NCBI RefSeq assembly: GCF_005116445.1 | Contig: NZ_SWBQ01000001.1 | Coordinates: 1,054,001-1,118,000 of the forward strand | Origin: Pedobacter frigoris | GTDB lineage: Bacteria; Bacteroidota; Bacteroidia; Sphingobacteriales; Sphingobacteriaceae | Direction: 5' to 3' | DNA: 64,000 bases | In this document: positions 1 through 8,347 of the stretch, one piece after another | Layout of the letters: each line of letters begins with the position of its first letter | How positions within the stretch are numbered: the first letter of the stretch is position 1 | Made by a program: the position numbers and the translations under genes | Notes under the pieces: model-generated | Told to the model about the DNA's origin: nothing | What the model saw: the letters and a program-made list of their open reading frames with translations, nothing else | The model's database searches: none

Positions 1-399
1 GTAGCATTTTGTATTGTCATTGTCTGGATCCTATCAGGTCCGGTCTTCAACTATTCTGACACCTGGCAGCTGGTGATCAATACTGGTACTACTATTATCA
101 CCTTTCTAATGGTCTTTCTGATTCAGAAGTCGCAAAATAAGGATTCAAAAGCTATACAATTGAAACTTAATGAACTAATCGCAGCGAGCAGACATGCTAG
201 CAACAGAATGGTGGATATTGAAGATTTAAGTGAATCTGAATTGGACGTGCTGCACAAATATTACCAAAAGCTTTCTGACATCGCAGAAGAAGACCGTGAC
301 ATTCATACATCACACTCTATTGATGCTGCAGTACACCTTCAAAATATAAAGCAAGCCAAAATATCAAGAAAGAAGTCAGATACCACTGGCGATATGTAG
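1..399 (+). CDS. low-affinity iron permease family protein, C-terminal part
   Basis: The reading frame is open from base 1, so the gene starts upstream of the window. The visible 132 residues begin with a hydrophobic stretch (VAFCIVIVWILSGPVF), then an acidic/aromatic turn and a second membrane segment ending in FLMVFLIQ. A soluble tail follows with the pattern QNKDSKAIQLKLNELI and a DIEDLSESEL segment. This order is typical of the small low-affinity iron permease family (PF04120). Members are inner-membrane proteins of about 140-170 residues; an iron transport role is inherited from the family name and is weakly supported in bacteria. A GTG lies in frame at base 73, but the membrane segment upstream of it is clearly coding, so it is not the start. 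A hairpin lies downstream. Confidence 0.75.
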   Translation, partial: VAFCIVIVWILSGPVFNYSDTWQLVINTGTTIITFLMVFLIQKSQNKDSKAIQLKLNELIAASRHASNRMVDIEDLSESELDVLHKYYQKLSDIAEEDRDIHTSHSIDAAVHLQNIKQAKISRKKSDTTGDM

Positions 400-480
400 A
401 ATTAACCCCATTTATTTAGCCTATTATTAGCAGGTAAGTAGCTAACCAGGTAAATACAAGCTTATGACAAGGCTTATCAA

Positions 481-525
481 GGGAGTATACACGGTAATTA
501 ACCGGGTATAAAGCGTATATACTCC
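481..525 (+). terminator. imperfect hairpin after the permease gene
   Basis: The arms GGGAGTATA and TATACTCCC pair over 9 bp, with a smaller nested hairpin (CGGT/ACCG) in the loop. The right arm is followed by TGTTTAG, a weak T-tract. It lies between the permease stop and the convergent VOC gene, so it could stop transcription from both sides. Confidence 0.45.
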
Positions 526-546
526 CTGTTTAGTGTAAACACCTTA

Positions 547-1389
547 TTAGGCATTTTCCAGATTGACTACGATGAGCTTTTTCATTTTCATTAAAGCTCC
601 CATCACGCGTTGTGCACGCTCTGGATCTTTAACTAATTCCATAAGTACCTTCGGAATGATCTGCCAGCTCAGACCATATTTGTCTACCAGCCATCCACAT
701 TGAATTTCCCGACCACCATTGAAAGTAAGTGTGTCCCAGTATTTATCAATTTCCGCCTGGTCCTCACATTCTACTACAAATGATATGGCATCATTGAAGC
801 CAAAGCCGTGCTCGAAGGAACTGTCCATTGCCATAGTGATATAGTCCTTTATTTTAAACTGTCCATGTTTTACATAATCCGTGTTGTCACCTTCTCCTTC
901 AGCATATTTCATGATTCCGTTTATCCCCGAACGAGGATACAGGTTAGTATAAAAAGCCATTGCTTCGGCAGCTTTTCCCGACTGTTTGCCTGTAAACATC
1001 AGTGTAGGACAGAATTTCTGAGGCGTATCTGCTTTACTTCCAGTATATAGCTGCCATGAAACACCAAATTTATCCTGTACCCATCCATATTTTGGACTCC
1101 AGGGATAACTGCCCAACTCCATTAGACTGCTGCCGCCTTCAATAATTTTATGCCAATAAGCCTCGGTTTCATCCGCGGTCTCACTAATCACCATGAACGA
1201 AATTGATGGGTTTGGTAATGAGGTTGGGCCGTCGTTCAATAACATGAATTTTTCTCCGCTTAATGAGATGCTAATTACAAAAGGGGAGGTTTGGGTAATC
1301 TTCCCGTCGCCAAAAGTAGCAATGTAAAAGTCTGCTGCCTCAGCGACTTTTCCTTTAAGGGTTAGACAAGGATAAATAGAGGTTTTCAT
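547..1389 (-). CDS. tandem-domain VOC (PhnB-like glyoxalase superfamily) protein
   Basis: This 280-residue protein has two copies of the PhnB-type VOC fold (PF06983, once named 3-demethylubiquinone-9 3-methyltransferase). The first starts at MKTSIYPCLTLKGKVAEAADFY and ends near YGWVQDKFGVSWQLY. The second starts near PTLMFTGKQSGKAAEAMAFY and ends at YGLSWQIIP. Both carry the conserved W-x-x-D-K-[FY]-G-[VL]-S-W-Q ending. I chose the ATG at 1389 because the VOC fold begins there; an upstream in-frame ATG at 1536 adds 49 unrelated residues. No signal peptide, so cytoplasmic. The family does not fix a substrate. No operon partner. Confidence 0.88.
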   Translation of the reverse strand: MKTSIYPCLTLKGKVAEAADFYIATFGDGKITQTSPFVISISLSGEKFMLLNDGPTSLPNPSISFMVISETADETEAYWHKIIEGGSSLMELGSYPWSPKYGWVQDKFGVSWQLYTGSKADTPQKFCPTLMFTGKQSGKAAEAMAFYTNLYPRSGINGIMKYAEGEGDNTDYVKHGQFKIKDYITMAMDSSFEHGFGFNDAISFVVECEDQAEIDKYWDTLTFNGGREIQCGWLVDKYGLSWQIIPKVLMELVKDPERAQRVMGALMKMKKLIVVNLENA

Positions 1390-1554
1390 AATCTTAGTTT
1401 TGTTTATCAAAATTACATTTATGGATAGAAAAATATACTGTGTCAACACGACAATAAATGGGTGAATTGCGACATTAGATTCAGATTCCATCCTTAAAAA
1501 AGCATTTTTTTGTAAGTTAGCGAGATTAGAAGCCAATTTTAACTCCGGATACTT

Positions 1555-2115
1555 ATGAGGAAGATTTCAATTCTACTGCTCATTTTGATTGTTTTTTTGC
1601 AAAGCTGCGGGCTGAATGAACGGGAAAAAAAGATCAAAGCACAACAAGCGGAAATTGTAAAAAAAGAACAACAGCTCATTTTATGGGGACAACGCCTGAA
1701 GATGAAAGAGCAGCAGTTGGAGTATACAAAGCAATCTCTGGATAGTGCTAAAAAACAAATAGATTTTGTTGGTGTAAAAAAACCTTTGATCATAGGCAAA
1801 TGGGCTGTTAAGATGAGTTGTATTGAAACTACGTGTGAAGGTTCTGCCCTCGGAGATACTAAAACGGAGCAATGGAATTTTAGTTACAACGGCAATACTA
1901 TTGTAGTTAAAGCATATTCGGGAAAAGTATTGACCCGTATTTATGTGGGTACTTATAAAGACCATTTGCTGCACATCATCGACGAACAACAAAATTCAGG
2001 TGTTATGATCAGTGCGATGCTGAAGATATCTAATAACCGGATGGACGGAAAAAGAGAGATCGTTCAAAAAGACTGTAAAATAGTGTACTCATTAACTGCA
2101 GAGAAGTTAAAATAA
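1555..2115 (+). CDS. hypothetical lipoprotein with coiled coil
   Basis: The 186-residue product starts with a type II signal peptide (ISILLLILIVFLQSCGL) with the lipidated cysteine near residue 18. Residues about 22-65 are highly charged and rich in K, E and Q, and should form a coiled coil. The C-terminal half is a compact beta-rich domain from about GKWAVKMSC with three further cysteines (ETTCEGSA, KDCK). I do not recognise a family. It probably sits on the periplasmic face of the inner or outer membrane. It begins 165 bp from the divergent VOC gene and ends 19 bp before the antiporter gene, so the two may be co-transcribed. Confidence 0.7.
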   Translation: MRKISILLLILIVFLQSCGLNEREKKIKAQQAEIVKKEQQLILWGQRLKMKEQQLEYTKQSLDSAKKQIDFVGVKKPLIIGKWAVKMSCIETTCEGSALGDTKTEQWNFSYNGNTIVVKAYSGKVLTRIYVGTYKDHLLHIIDEQQNSGVMISAMLKISNNRMDGKREIVQKDCKIVYSLTAEKLK

Positions 2116-2134
2116 CTTTTCAAACCAATTGCTT

Positions 2135-4299
2135 ATGATATTATTATCTTCTTTAGATTTTACCTTACCACTGCATAATCCTGTTATTATCTTTTCTCTG
2201 GTGCTATTTATCATCTTATTTGCACCGATCATCTTTAATAAAATAAAAGTTCCTCATATTATAGGGCTAATCATAGCTGGAGTTCTTGTTGGTCCATATG
2301 GCTTAAATTTACTAAAAAGGGATAGTAGCATTGTGTTGTTTGGCACGGTGGGTCTGCTATATATTATGTTCCTGGCTGGATTGGAGATTGACCTTGCAGA
2401 ATTTAAAAAGAACAGGAAGCGTATCCTGGTATTTGGCTTGCTTACCTTCATATTTCCATTGACAGTAGGCACAATTGCCAGTTACTATGTGTTGGGCTAT
2501 AGTTTTTTATCTTCTTTATTGCTGGCCAGTATGTTTTCTACACATACTTTGGTGTCTTATCCTATAGCCAGTAAATATGGTGTGATCCGCAACAGGGCGA
2601 TTAGCTTGACGGTAGGCGGGACTATGATCACAGATATTCTTGCGTTGTTAATTCTGGCTGGTGTCGCTGGAATGACGAAAGAAGATGTATCCTCTGCCTT
2701 CTGGTTACAACTGGGCTTGTCGACTATAGTTTTCGTAGCTATTGTTTTTGCGGTTTTCCCCATTATTATACGTTGGTTTTTCAAGCATTATGACGATAGT
2801 ATTTCTCAATATATTTTTGTCCTGGCTATGGTCTTTCTGGCTTCTTTTCTTGCAGAAGCTGCGGGTGTTGAAGCTATCATTGGAGCCTTCTTCTCGCGGG
2901 ACTGGTGCTGAATAAATTTGTACCGCACAGTTCTCCATTAATGAACAGAATAGACTTTGTTGGAAATGCTTTGTTTATTCCTTTTTTTCTGATCAGCGTG
3001 GGTATGCTCGTTGATGTTACTATGCTCGTTAAAGGATGGGGGGCGTTGAGGGTCGCCGGGATTATTCTTTTTGTTGCATTGGCGACAAAATATCTTGCTG
3101 CCTGGCTTACGCAAAGGATCTTTAAACTTACGGCTACTGAAGGGAAAATGATATTTGGTCTGAGTGCTTCACATGCGGCTGCAACATTGGCCATCATCTT
3201 GGTGGGATATAATATCATAACCGGAGAAACTGCTTCAGGAGAACCCATCAGACTTTTAAATGAGGATGTGCTTAACGGAACGATCATACTGATATTGGTG
3301 AGCTGTGGCGTGAGTTCATTTGTCGTAGAAGATGCATCAAAAAAAATGGCGCTTGATCAGGATCAAGAAGATACAAATGTGTCAGATGAACAGATAAATG
3401 AAAAGATATTGGTGTCGCTGGCCTACCCGGATATGGTGACCCAACTTGTGGATTTTGGGGTAATGCTGAAATCTAAGAAAGCACATGCTCCAATTTACGG
3501 CCTCAATGTGATCGATGATGAGGGGAACAATACTTTAGGGGCTTCGAGGAAAATTCTGGAAAAAGCTGTTTCTCATGCTGCGGCTTCAGAAAATAATATC
3601 ATTCCGGTTACCAGATATGATTCAAGTATCAGTAATGGTATTGTCTACACGATTAAAGAATACGAAGTTAGCGATATCGTGATTGGACTGCACAAGAAAT
3701 CAGATCAGCATACTTTTTTGGGTACTAAGGCCGAGAATATTATCAGAAGGGTTCATGAAACCATCTATATCTACAGGCCTACGCAGCCTCTTAATACCTT
3801 TAAGCGAATTGTAGTTGCTATGCCACCCAAAGCGGAAACAGAGCCAGGCTTTCTTCACTGGCTGAAGAAACTAATGATGATTGCTAAAGAAGCCGGTATA
3901 GCTGTCAATTTTTATGGTACACCGGTTACCAATCACGCCATTGAAAAGATTATAGAGCGGTCTCCCGATGTGGTGAAAATAAACTTTAACGAGTTCGGTA
4001 ACTGGGATGATTTTCTGATTTTCAGCAGGGAGTTAAAAGCAAATGATTTATTTATCATTGTCTCATCGCGTAAAGGGCACAATTCTCACATTCCTCAACT
4101 CAACAAATTGCCTTATTATTTGTCGAATTATTTCCTGGATCAGAGTCTGATCATTTTATATCCTAAGCAATTGGAATCAGGAATCAATATGGGCGATATA
4201 GAACAGGCAGATAGTAATCTTATAGAAACAATTTCTGAGCAAATTGGAGCGATTGGTAAAGCTGGTAAATACATAAAAGATCTTTTTACTAACAGATAG
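2135..4299 (+). pseudogene. CPA2-type cation/H+ antiporter, split by a frameshift
   Basis: The first part (2135-2911) holds an N-terminal Kef/NhaS-like Na+/H+ exchanger domain: KVPHIIGLIIAGVLVGPYGL is the hallmark start. The second part (from about 2896) continues AGLVLNKFVPHSSPLMNRID, then more membrane helices and two universal-stress-like domains up to 4299. The family reads GAFFAGLVLN across the junction. Here the codons TTC TTC (2888-2893) are followed by TC (2894-2895) and then by GCG GGA CTG in another frame, so two bases are extra (or one is missing). Without the shift the product would be about 720 residues, normal for this family. Unless the shift is a sequencing error, the antiporter is truncated inside its membrane domain. 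ATG 2135 is preferred over the TTG at 2129. Confidence 0.85.
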
Positions 4300-4378
4300 A
4301 CTTTTATTTTATTATCGGTTCATCTATGGGTCTGGCATGAAAGTAGTACAGGTAGTGTAAAGTACTTAATATAAACGG

Positions 4379-4936
4379 ATGAGCAGGATGAATATGAAGA
4401 AGGGATTTAGTCTGAGTAGAGTAAAGTCAGGGATCAAATTCGGGTTTAATGAGCTTTCGAAAGGCGGTTTTAAACAGATCTTTAGTCAGATAGACCAGTT
4501 AGGGATAAAGAAAGGTGTGGATACAATCGGCATTGATAGATTTGTAAATCAATGTGCTTTAATGGCTGCGGGGTCTGGATTGATTACAGGAGCCGGGGGG
4601 ATAAGTACAATGGCTATAGGTATTCCTCTGGATGTCATTAACCTAATCACTCAACAGTTTAGGGTAACTTTAGCGGTATCTTATCATAATACCGGAAGAT
4701 ATAAAATCAGATTCGAAGATTTCTTTAAGATTGTTGCCTCTTCTGTTAAAGCTGATACAGGGCTTGCCATTAGTAAAAACATTATGGAAGAAGTGGCAGA
4801 GAAAATTATCCTGAATGTGGGTTCAAAGACCGCCCAGCGCTTGATCCCGATAGTAGGGGGAGCGATAGGCGGTACTGTAAATTACCTGTTTATAAAAGGA
4901 GTGGCTAAGACCCTCCAAAAAGTGGATAAAAACTAA
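4379..4936 (+). CDS. EcsC-like hypothetical protein
   Basis: The 185-residue product has no signal peptide. It has a basic, amphipathic N-terminus (MKKGFSLSRVKSGIKFGFNE), then a glycine-rich hydrophobic stretch (MAAGSGLITGAGG) followed by GIPLDVINLITQQFRVTLAVSY. The C-terminus is a second glycine-rich hydrophobic hairpin (LIPIVGGAIGGTVNYLFI). This layout resembles the EcsC family (PF12787), whose biochemical role is unknown and whose members are often membrane-associated. The match is from memory of pattern only. It follows the antiporter gene by 79 bp and converges with the repeat-protein gene, leaving one base between the stops. Confidence 0.65.
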   Translation: MSRMNMKKGFSLSRVKSGIKFGFNELSKGGFKQIFSQIDQLGIKKGVDTIGIDRFVNQCALMAAGSGLITGAGGISTMAIGIPLDVINLITQQFRVTLAVSYHNTGRYKIRFEDFFKIVASSVKADTGLAISKNIMEEVAEKIILNVGSKTAQRLIPIVGGAIGGTVNYLFIKGVAKTLQKVDKN

Positions 4937-4937
4937 C

Positions 4938-5357
4938 TTACTGATTTACGACCACTGAATGTGTGCCATCGGGATTTACGATGATGCTCACAGCGCCGTG
5001 ATCAATCATTGTAGAGTGGGTTCCGTTTGGATTAACAATAGTTGAAACGCTACCATGACTGATCACTGTTGAAACTCCGCCATTCGGTTGAATAACTGTT
5101 GTAACGTCGCCATTTTTTACTGCTGTAGCTACCTGGCCATTCGGTTTAATGATGGTGGTAATGTTTCCGTTTTTAATAAGCGTCGATAAACCTCCGGCAG
5201 GATTGATCAATGTGCTGATGTGTCCATTTTTAACCAAAGTAGATATGCCTCCCGAAGGATTGACAATGGTTTTTGTCAGGCAGGTATCAGTTTTGAGTTG
5301 GGCTTGTGCAGCCAGGCCTATGGGCAATGCCAATAGGATCATAAAGATTTTTTTCAT
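4938..5357 (-). CDS. secreted protein built of 19-residue tandem repeats
   Basis: The 139-residue product has a Sec signal peptide (MKKIFMILLALPIGLAAQAQ) and a short linker with one cysteine. From residue 33 to the end it is five full repeats and a partial sixth of 19 residues. The unit is roughly N-P-x-G-G-x-S-T-x-I-x-N-G-x-x-[ST]-T-x-I. The regular G/N turns and alternating T/I/V positions suggest a beta-solenoid or stacked beta-hairpins, but I know no named family for it. It should be periplasmic or surface-exposed. It stands alone and converges with the EcsC-like gene. Function unknown. Confidence 0.8.
   Translation of the reverse strand: MKKIFMILLALPIGLAAQAQLKTDTCLTKTIVNPSGGISTLVKNGHISTLINPAGGLSTLIKNGNITTIIKPNGQVATAVKNGDVTTVIQPNGGVSTVISHGSVSTIVNPNGTHSTMIDHGAVSIIVNPDGTHSVVVNQ
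4941..5261 (-). repeat. 57-bp in-frame coding repeat, 5.6 copies
   Basis: The repeat units of the secreted protein are 57 bp each: 5205-5261, 5148-5204, 5091-5147, 5034-5090, 4977-5033, and a partial unit at 4941-4976. The protein repeat is much better kept than the DNA, which has drifted at synonymous sites, so the array is old and under protein-level selection. Confidence 0.85.
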
Positions 5358-5544
5358 AATGCATCATTTGTGTGTGTAATTAAATTTACAGATAATTTTT
5401 GCTATGAAGAAATAAAGTGTCTGAAAGACAGTAGTGTTAAGTAATGTTGTTGTTACTGTAATTCTCTATTGTCTACATAAATTGAATTCTAAAAAAGTGA
5501 TATGATAAACAGATGCTTTTTTAAACTGAGTATATTCGCAGGAT

Positions 5545-6000
5545 ATGGATTTAAAAAAAGCCGGCTTATTTGCCATATTGATTATGGCACTAGAGGGATG
5601 TATTCAGACAGGTTATGAGGATGTCTCTAAAAACCCTATAATAAGGTATGTAGCGGATAACAATGGAGATACTGCCATTGCTACGATTGAGATGCTATCA
5701 CCGGCAACCTTCAAAGGGGTACTGGAGATTCGTTATCGTGGCGCATATAAAGATTCAGGCGATATACGTGGTGTTGTGAGGGGAGATACGATGATCGGAG
5801 ATTATAATTTCCAACATTATGGCTTGCCAAAATGGAACAGAAATCCATTGGCATTACTCAAAAGAGGAGATAGACTGATCATGGGGGAAGGAATGGTAAT
5901 GTATACAGTAGGAATACCTCATTACAATCCAAATACTCCGATTGATTATGACGAAAGTAAGAGATTTGTGTTTTTTAAGGATACCATATCTGCAAAATAG
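5545..6000 (+). CDS. hypothetical lipoprotein
   Basis: The 151-residue product starts with a lipoprotein signal (KKAGLFAILIMALEGC), lipidated cysteine at residue 19. The rest is a beta-rich domain with the signatures FKGVLEIRYRG and DIRGVVRGDTMIGDYNFQ. This pattern is common in small Bacteroidota lipoproteins that I cannot assign to a named family. A TATATTCG box (5531-5538), close to the TAnnTTTG -7 element, sits just upstream, but I see no TTG -33 box at the right distance. No operon partner; tRNA-Lys follows on the other strand. Confidence 0.7.
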   Translation: MDLKKAGLFAILIMALEGCIQTGYEDVSKNPIIRYVADNNGDTAIATIEMLSPATFKGVLEIRYRGAYKDSGDIRGVVRGDTMIGDYNFQHYGLPKWNRNPLALLKRGDRLIMGEGMVMYTVGIPHYNPNTPIDYDESKRFVFFKDTISAK

Positions 6001-6070
6001 TTAGTTGCTTTTATTGATGAAGGATGTAAATTATACTATAAGGATTTGCATATTGATTCTAAACAAAAAA

Positions 6071-6090
6071 GCCTCAAATTTCTCTGAGGC
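6071..6090 (-). terminator. tRNA-Lys terminator
   Basis: Read on the minus strand the hairpin is GCCTCAGA-GAAA-TTTGAGGC followed by six T. It lies six bases past the tRNA 3' end. It is almost identical to the terminator after the third tRNA-Lys copy at 44855-44874. Confidence 0.85.
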
Positions 6091-6096
6091 TTTTTG

Positions 6097-6169
6097 TGAT
6101 CCCGCTGGGATTCGAACCCAGGACCACTACATTAAAAGTGTAATGCTCTACCAGCTGAGCTACGGAATC
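6097..6169 (-). tRNA. tRNA-Lys (anticodon UUU), copy 1
   Basis: A 73-nt cloverleaf. The acceptor stem is GATTCCG/CGGGATC, the D arm is GCTC-AGCTGGTA-GAGC, the anticodon stem is TTACA/TGTAG around loop CTTTTAA (anticodon TTT), and the T arm is CTGGG-TTCGAAT-CCCAG. CCA is not encoded. It is base-for-base identical to the copies at 43944-44016 and 44776-44848. Confidence 0.97.
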
Positions 6170-6190
6170 ATCTTCTGTTTGAAGAGGGTG

Positions 6191-6198
6191 CAAAGATA
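6191..6198 (-). promoter_or_regulatory. -7 box of tRNA-Lys copy 1
   Basis: On the minus strand the sequence is TATCTTTG followed by CACC, matching the Bacteroidota -7 consensus TAnnTTTG. It ends 21 bases before the tRNA 5' end. I see no clear TTG -33 box at the usual 17-23 base spacing. Confidence 0.6.
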
Positions 6199-6282
6199 GA
6201 ATTTTAAATTTATTTTGCTAAATAAATTGCAAAAAAGTTTAGGTTATTTTCATGAAAGTAGCTAACTCACTTATTCTCATTA

Positions 6283-8220
6283 CTATTTAATTCTCTTCAA
6301 TATGATCGGATCTGGTATGTCTACAGTTAATGGTACTTGCTCAACGGTAACAAAACTTGAATCTAATCCAAAACCTCGTCTTTCTGATATACTCAGATGT
6401 TTTAGTATTCTATGGTAAGCCATGGTGATACGCTCTATAAATTTAAGGCTATTTGAATTGGACAGGATTTTTTCCAACACAACAAAACGAAAATCTCCAG
6501 GGATTTTGAGCGCCTGTAGGGATTGATATTTACTTGTAATGTCGATTTCGCCGCTTTTTACCAGTTCTTCGACTACTTTTCTAAATAAAACATTAACACG
6601 TTGTTCAACCCTGAAGCCCAATCTGAAGTCAATTCTTATTAGTTTCCCGGGAATCATTGGGTCGACTTCATATTCCATAGTATAGGGTTCATCGGTAACG
6701 TCCACATGCAGCAACCAGTATACGTCGGCTCTTTTTGGATGTTTTTGAATGATAGAGTAAATAACAGAAGATTCAACTTCTGTATTGAAATTCGCACTGG
6801 TCAGGTAAACCAGGTTAGAGGCATACTTTGCAATCGAAGCATCAGCACTGATGTTTTTGATCATCGGGAAAAACTCCTCAATATCAACAAATTTCATGTA
6901 TCTATTCCTTATTCTACGTCCGTTAGACCAGGTCCACATAACTGAGAATAAAGCGATACCAAGAATTAATGTGAACCAGCCACCATGAAGTATCTTCGCT
7001 GCGTTTCCTGCCAGGAACGTCAGTTCGATGATTCCATAAATCGTCAGGAATACAATGATAAAACCCATAGGTACTTTCTTCCGCATCAGGAAAACCGAAA
7101 CAAGAATGGTAGTCATAAGCATTGCCACAGTAATAGACAATCCATAAGCAGCCTCCATATTTACTGATTTCTCGAATATAAGTACCACTATAATACAGCC
7201 TGCCCAGAGAATCCAGTTCATAGATGGTACATATAGTTGTCCTTTTTGTTCACTGGGATAGTTGATTTTTACTTTAGGCCATAAATTCAGCCTTACAGCT
7301 TCAGCAATCAGCGTAAAAGATCCGGAGATCAATGCCTGACTGGCTATGGCAGCAGCAACCGTTGCAATGGCTATACCGTAAATCAGGAACCAATCTGGCA
7401 TCAGGTGGTAAAACGGATTTACATCGCCAAGTTTGGTACCCTGTAGCTTCCATAACCAAACACCCTGGCCCATATAATTCAAAACCAGACAAGCCTTTAC
7501 ATAAATCCAGCTAATGCGGATGTTTGACCGGCCACAATGTCCGAGATCTGAATATAAAGCTTCCGCTCCGGTAGTACAAAGGAATACCGCTCCGATGATT
7601 AAAAAGGCTTCAGGGTTTGTAGTTAAAATATGAATGGCATAATAAGGGTTAATCGCCTTAAGGATCTCCGGAAGTTCCAATATGTAAATAAAGCCCAGCA
7701 CGGCGATCATGGTGAACCATAACCACATGATGGGGCCAAAGGCTTTTCCCACAAGTGAAGTTCCAAATTGCTGGAGAATGAAGAGTGCTGTGATAATGGC
7801 AAGTACAATAGGGACGGTCGGTAGGTCCTGGTAAATGAGACTTAATCCTTCAATGGCAGCAGAAACAGTTACAGCAGGTGTCATAATTCCATCAGCCAGC
7901 AGTGCTGCACCACCAATCATCGCAGGAATGATGAGCCATTTCGCCTTACGCTTCACCAAAGAATATAACGAGAAAATACCACCTTCACCTTTATTGTCTG
8001 CTTGTAAGGTGATGACCACGTATTTGATGGTAGTTTGAAGTGTTAGCGTCCAGAAGATACAGGAGAGTCCCCCCAGAATCAAATCCTGGGTGATCAACCT
8101 TTCTCCAATTATTGCTTTAAAAACGTAAAGTGGAGATGTACCTATATCACCGTATATGATTCCAAGACTAATTAATAAACCCGCTGCACTTAATTTTTGA
8201 ATGTTTTTATGATGGCCCAT
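6283..8220 (-). CDS. kup: KUP-family potassium uptake protein
   Basis: This is a proton-coupled K+ importer of the inner membrane. The N-terminal signature GIIYGDIGTSPLYVFK is diagnostic for KUP/HAK/KT transporters. Next come DNKGEGGIFSLYSL, LLADGIMTPAVTVSAAIEGL and a further series of hydrophobic helices (about 12 in all). The C-terminal 200 residues form the soluble tail. At 645 residues the length is normal. I chose the ATG at 8220 (MGHHKNIQKLSA); an in-frame ATG at 8265 adds 15 residues and cannot be excluded. It is a single gene between tRNA-Lys and the glycoside hydrolase genes. Confidence 0.96.
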   Translation of the reverse strand: MGHHKNIQKLSAAGLLISLGIIYGDIGTSPLYVFKAIIGERLITQDLILGGLSCIFWTLTLQTTIKYVVITLQADNKGEGGIFSLYSLVKRKAKWLIIPAMIGGAALLADGIMTPAVTVSAAIEGLSLIYQDLPTVPIVLAIITALFILQQFGTSLVGKAFGPIMWLWFTMIAVLGFIYILELPEILKAINPYYAIHILTTNPEAFLIIGAVFLCTTGAEALYSDLGHCGRSNIRISWIYVKACLVLNYMGQGVWLWKLQGTKLGDVNPFYHLMPDWFLIYGIAIATVAAAIASQALISGSFTLIAEAVRLNLWPKVKINYPSEQKGQLYVPSMNWILWAGCIIVVLIFEKSVNMEAAYGLSITVAMLMTTILVSVFLMRKKVPMGFIIVFLTIYGIIELTFLAGNAAKILHGGWFTLILGIALFSVMWTWSNGRRIRNRYMKFVDIEEFFPMIKNISADASIAKYASNLVYLTSANFNTEVESSVIYSIIQKHPKRADVYWLLHVDVTDEPYTMEYEVDPMIPGKLIRIDFRLGFRVEQRVNVLFRKVVEELVKSGEIDITSKYQSLQALKIPGDFRFVVLEKILSNSNSLKFIERITMAYHRILKHLSISERRGFGLDSSFVTVEQVPLTVDIPDPIILKRIK

Positions 8221-8288
8221 GGCTGTTAAAATAATGCGCCAAATGTATGAAAATAATGCATTCAAAAAATCTTTGTTTTTAAATAAAT

Positions 8289-8321
8289 AAAAGGCTGATA
8301 TCTTCTAAAGATCAGCCTTTT
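8289..8321 (-). terminator. bidirectional terminator after the GH127 gene
   Basis: The arms AAAAGGCTGAT and ATCAGCCTTTT pair over 11 bp around an 11-nt loop. A/T tracts flank both sides. It closes the glycoside hydrolase unit on the minus strand and separates it from the kup promoter region. Confidence 0.85.
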
Positions 8322-8347
8322 ATAAAGAATTTTTAATCCCTGTTATT

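Noticed and set aside
2888-2911. Programmed ribosomal frameshift in the antiporter gene
   Set aside because: There is no X-XXY-YYZ slippery heptamer at the junction, and I know no member of this family that needs one.
4941-5261. 57-bp periodic array, CRISPR-like at first glance
   Set aside because: The units are contiguous with no unique spacers and encode a clean 19-residue protein repeat after a signal peptide.
6005-6199. Short open frame over tRNA-Lys copy 1
   Set aside because: It reads through the tRNA cloverleaf on the opposite strand. The tRNA explains the sequence.
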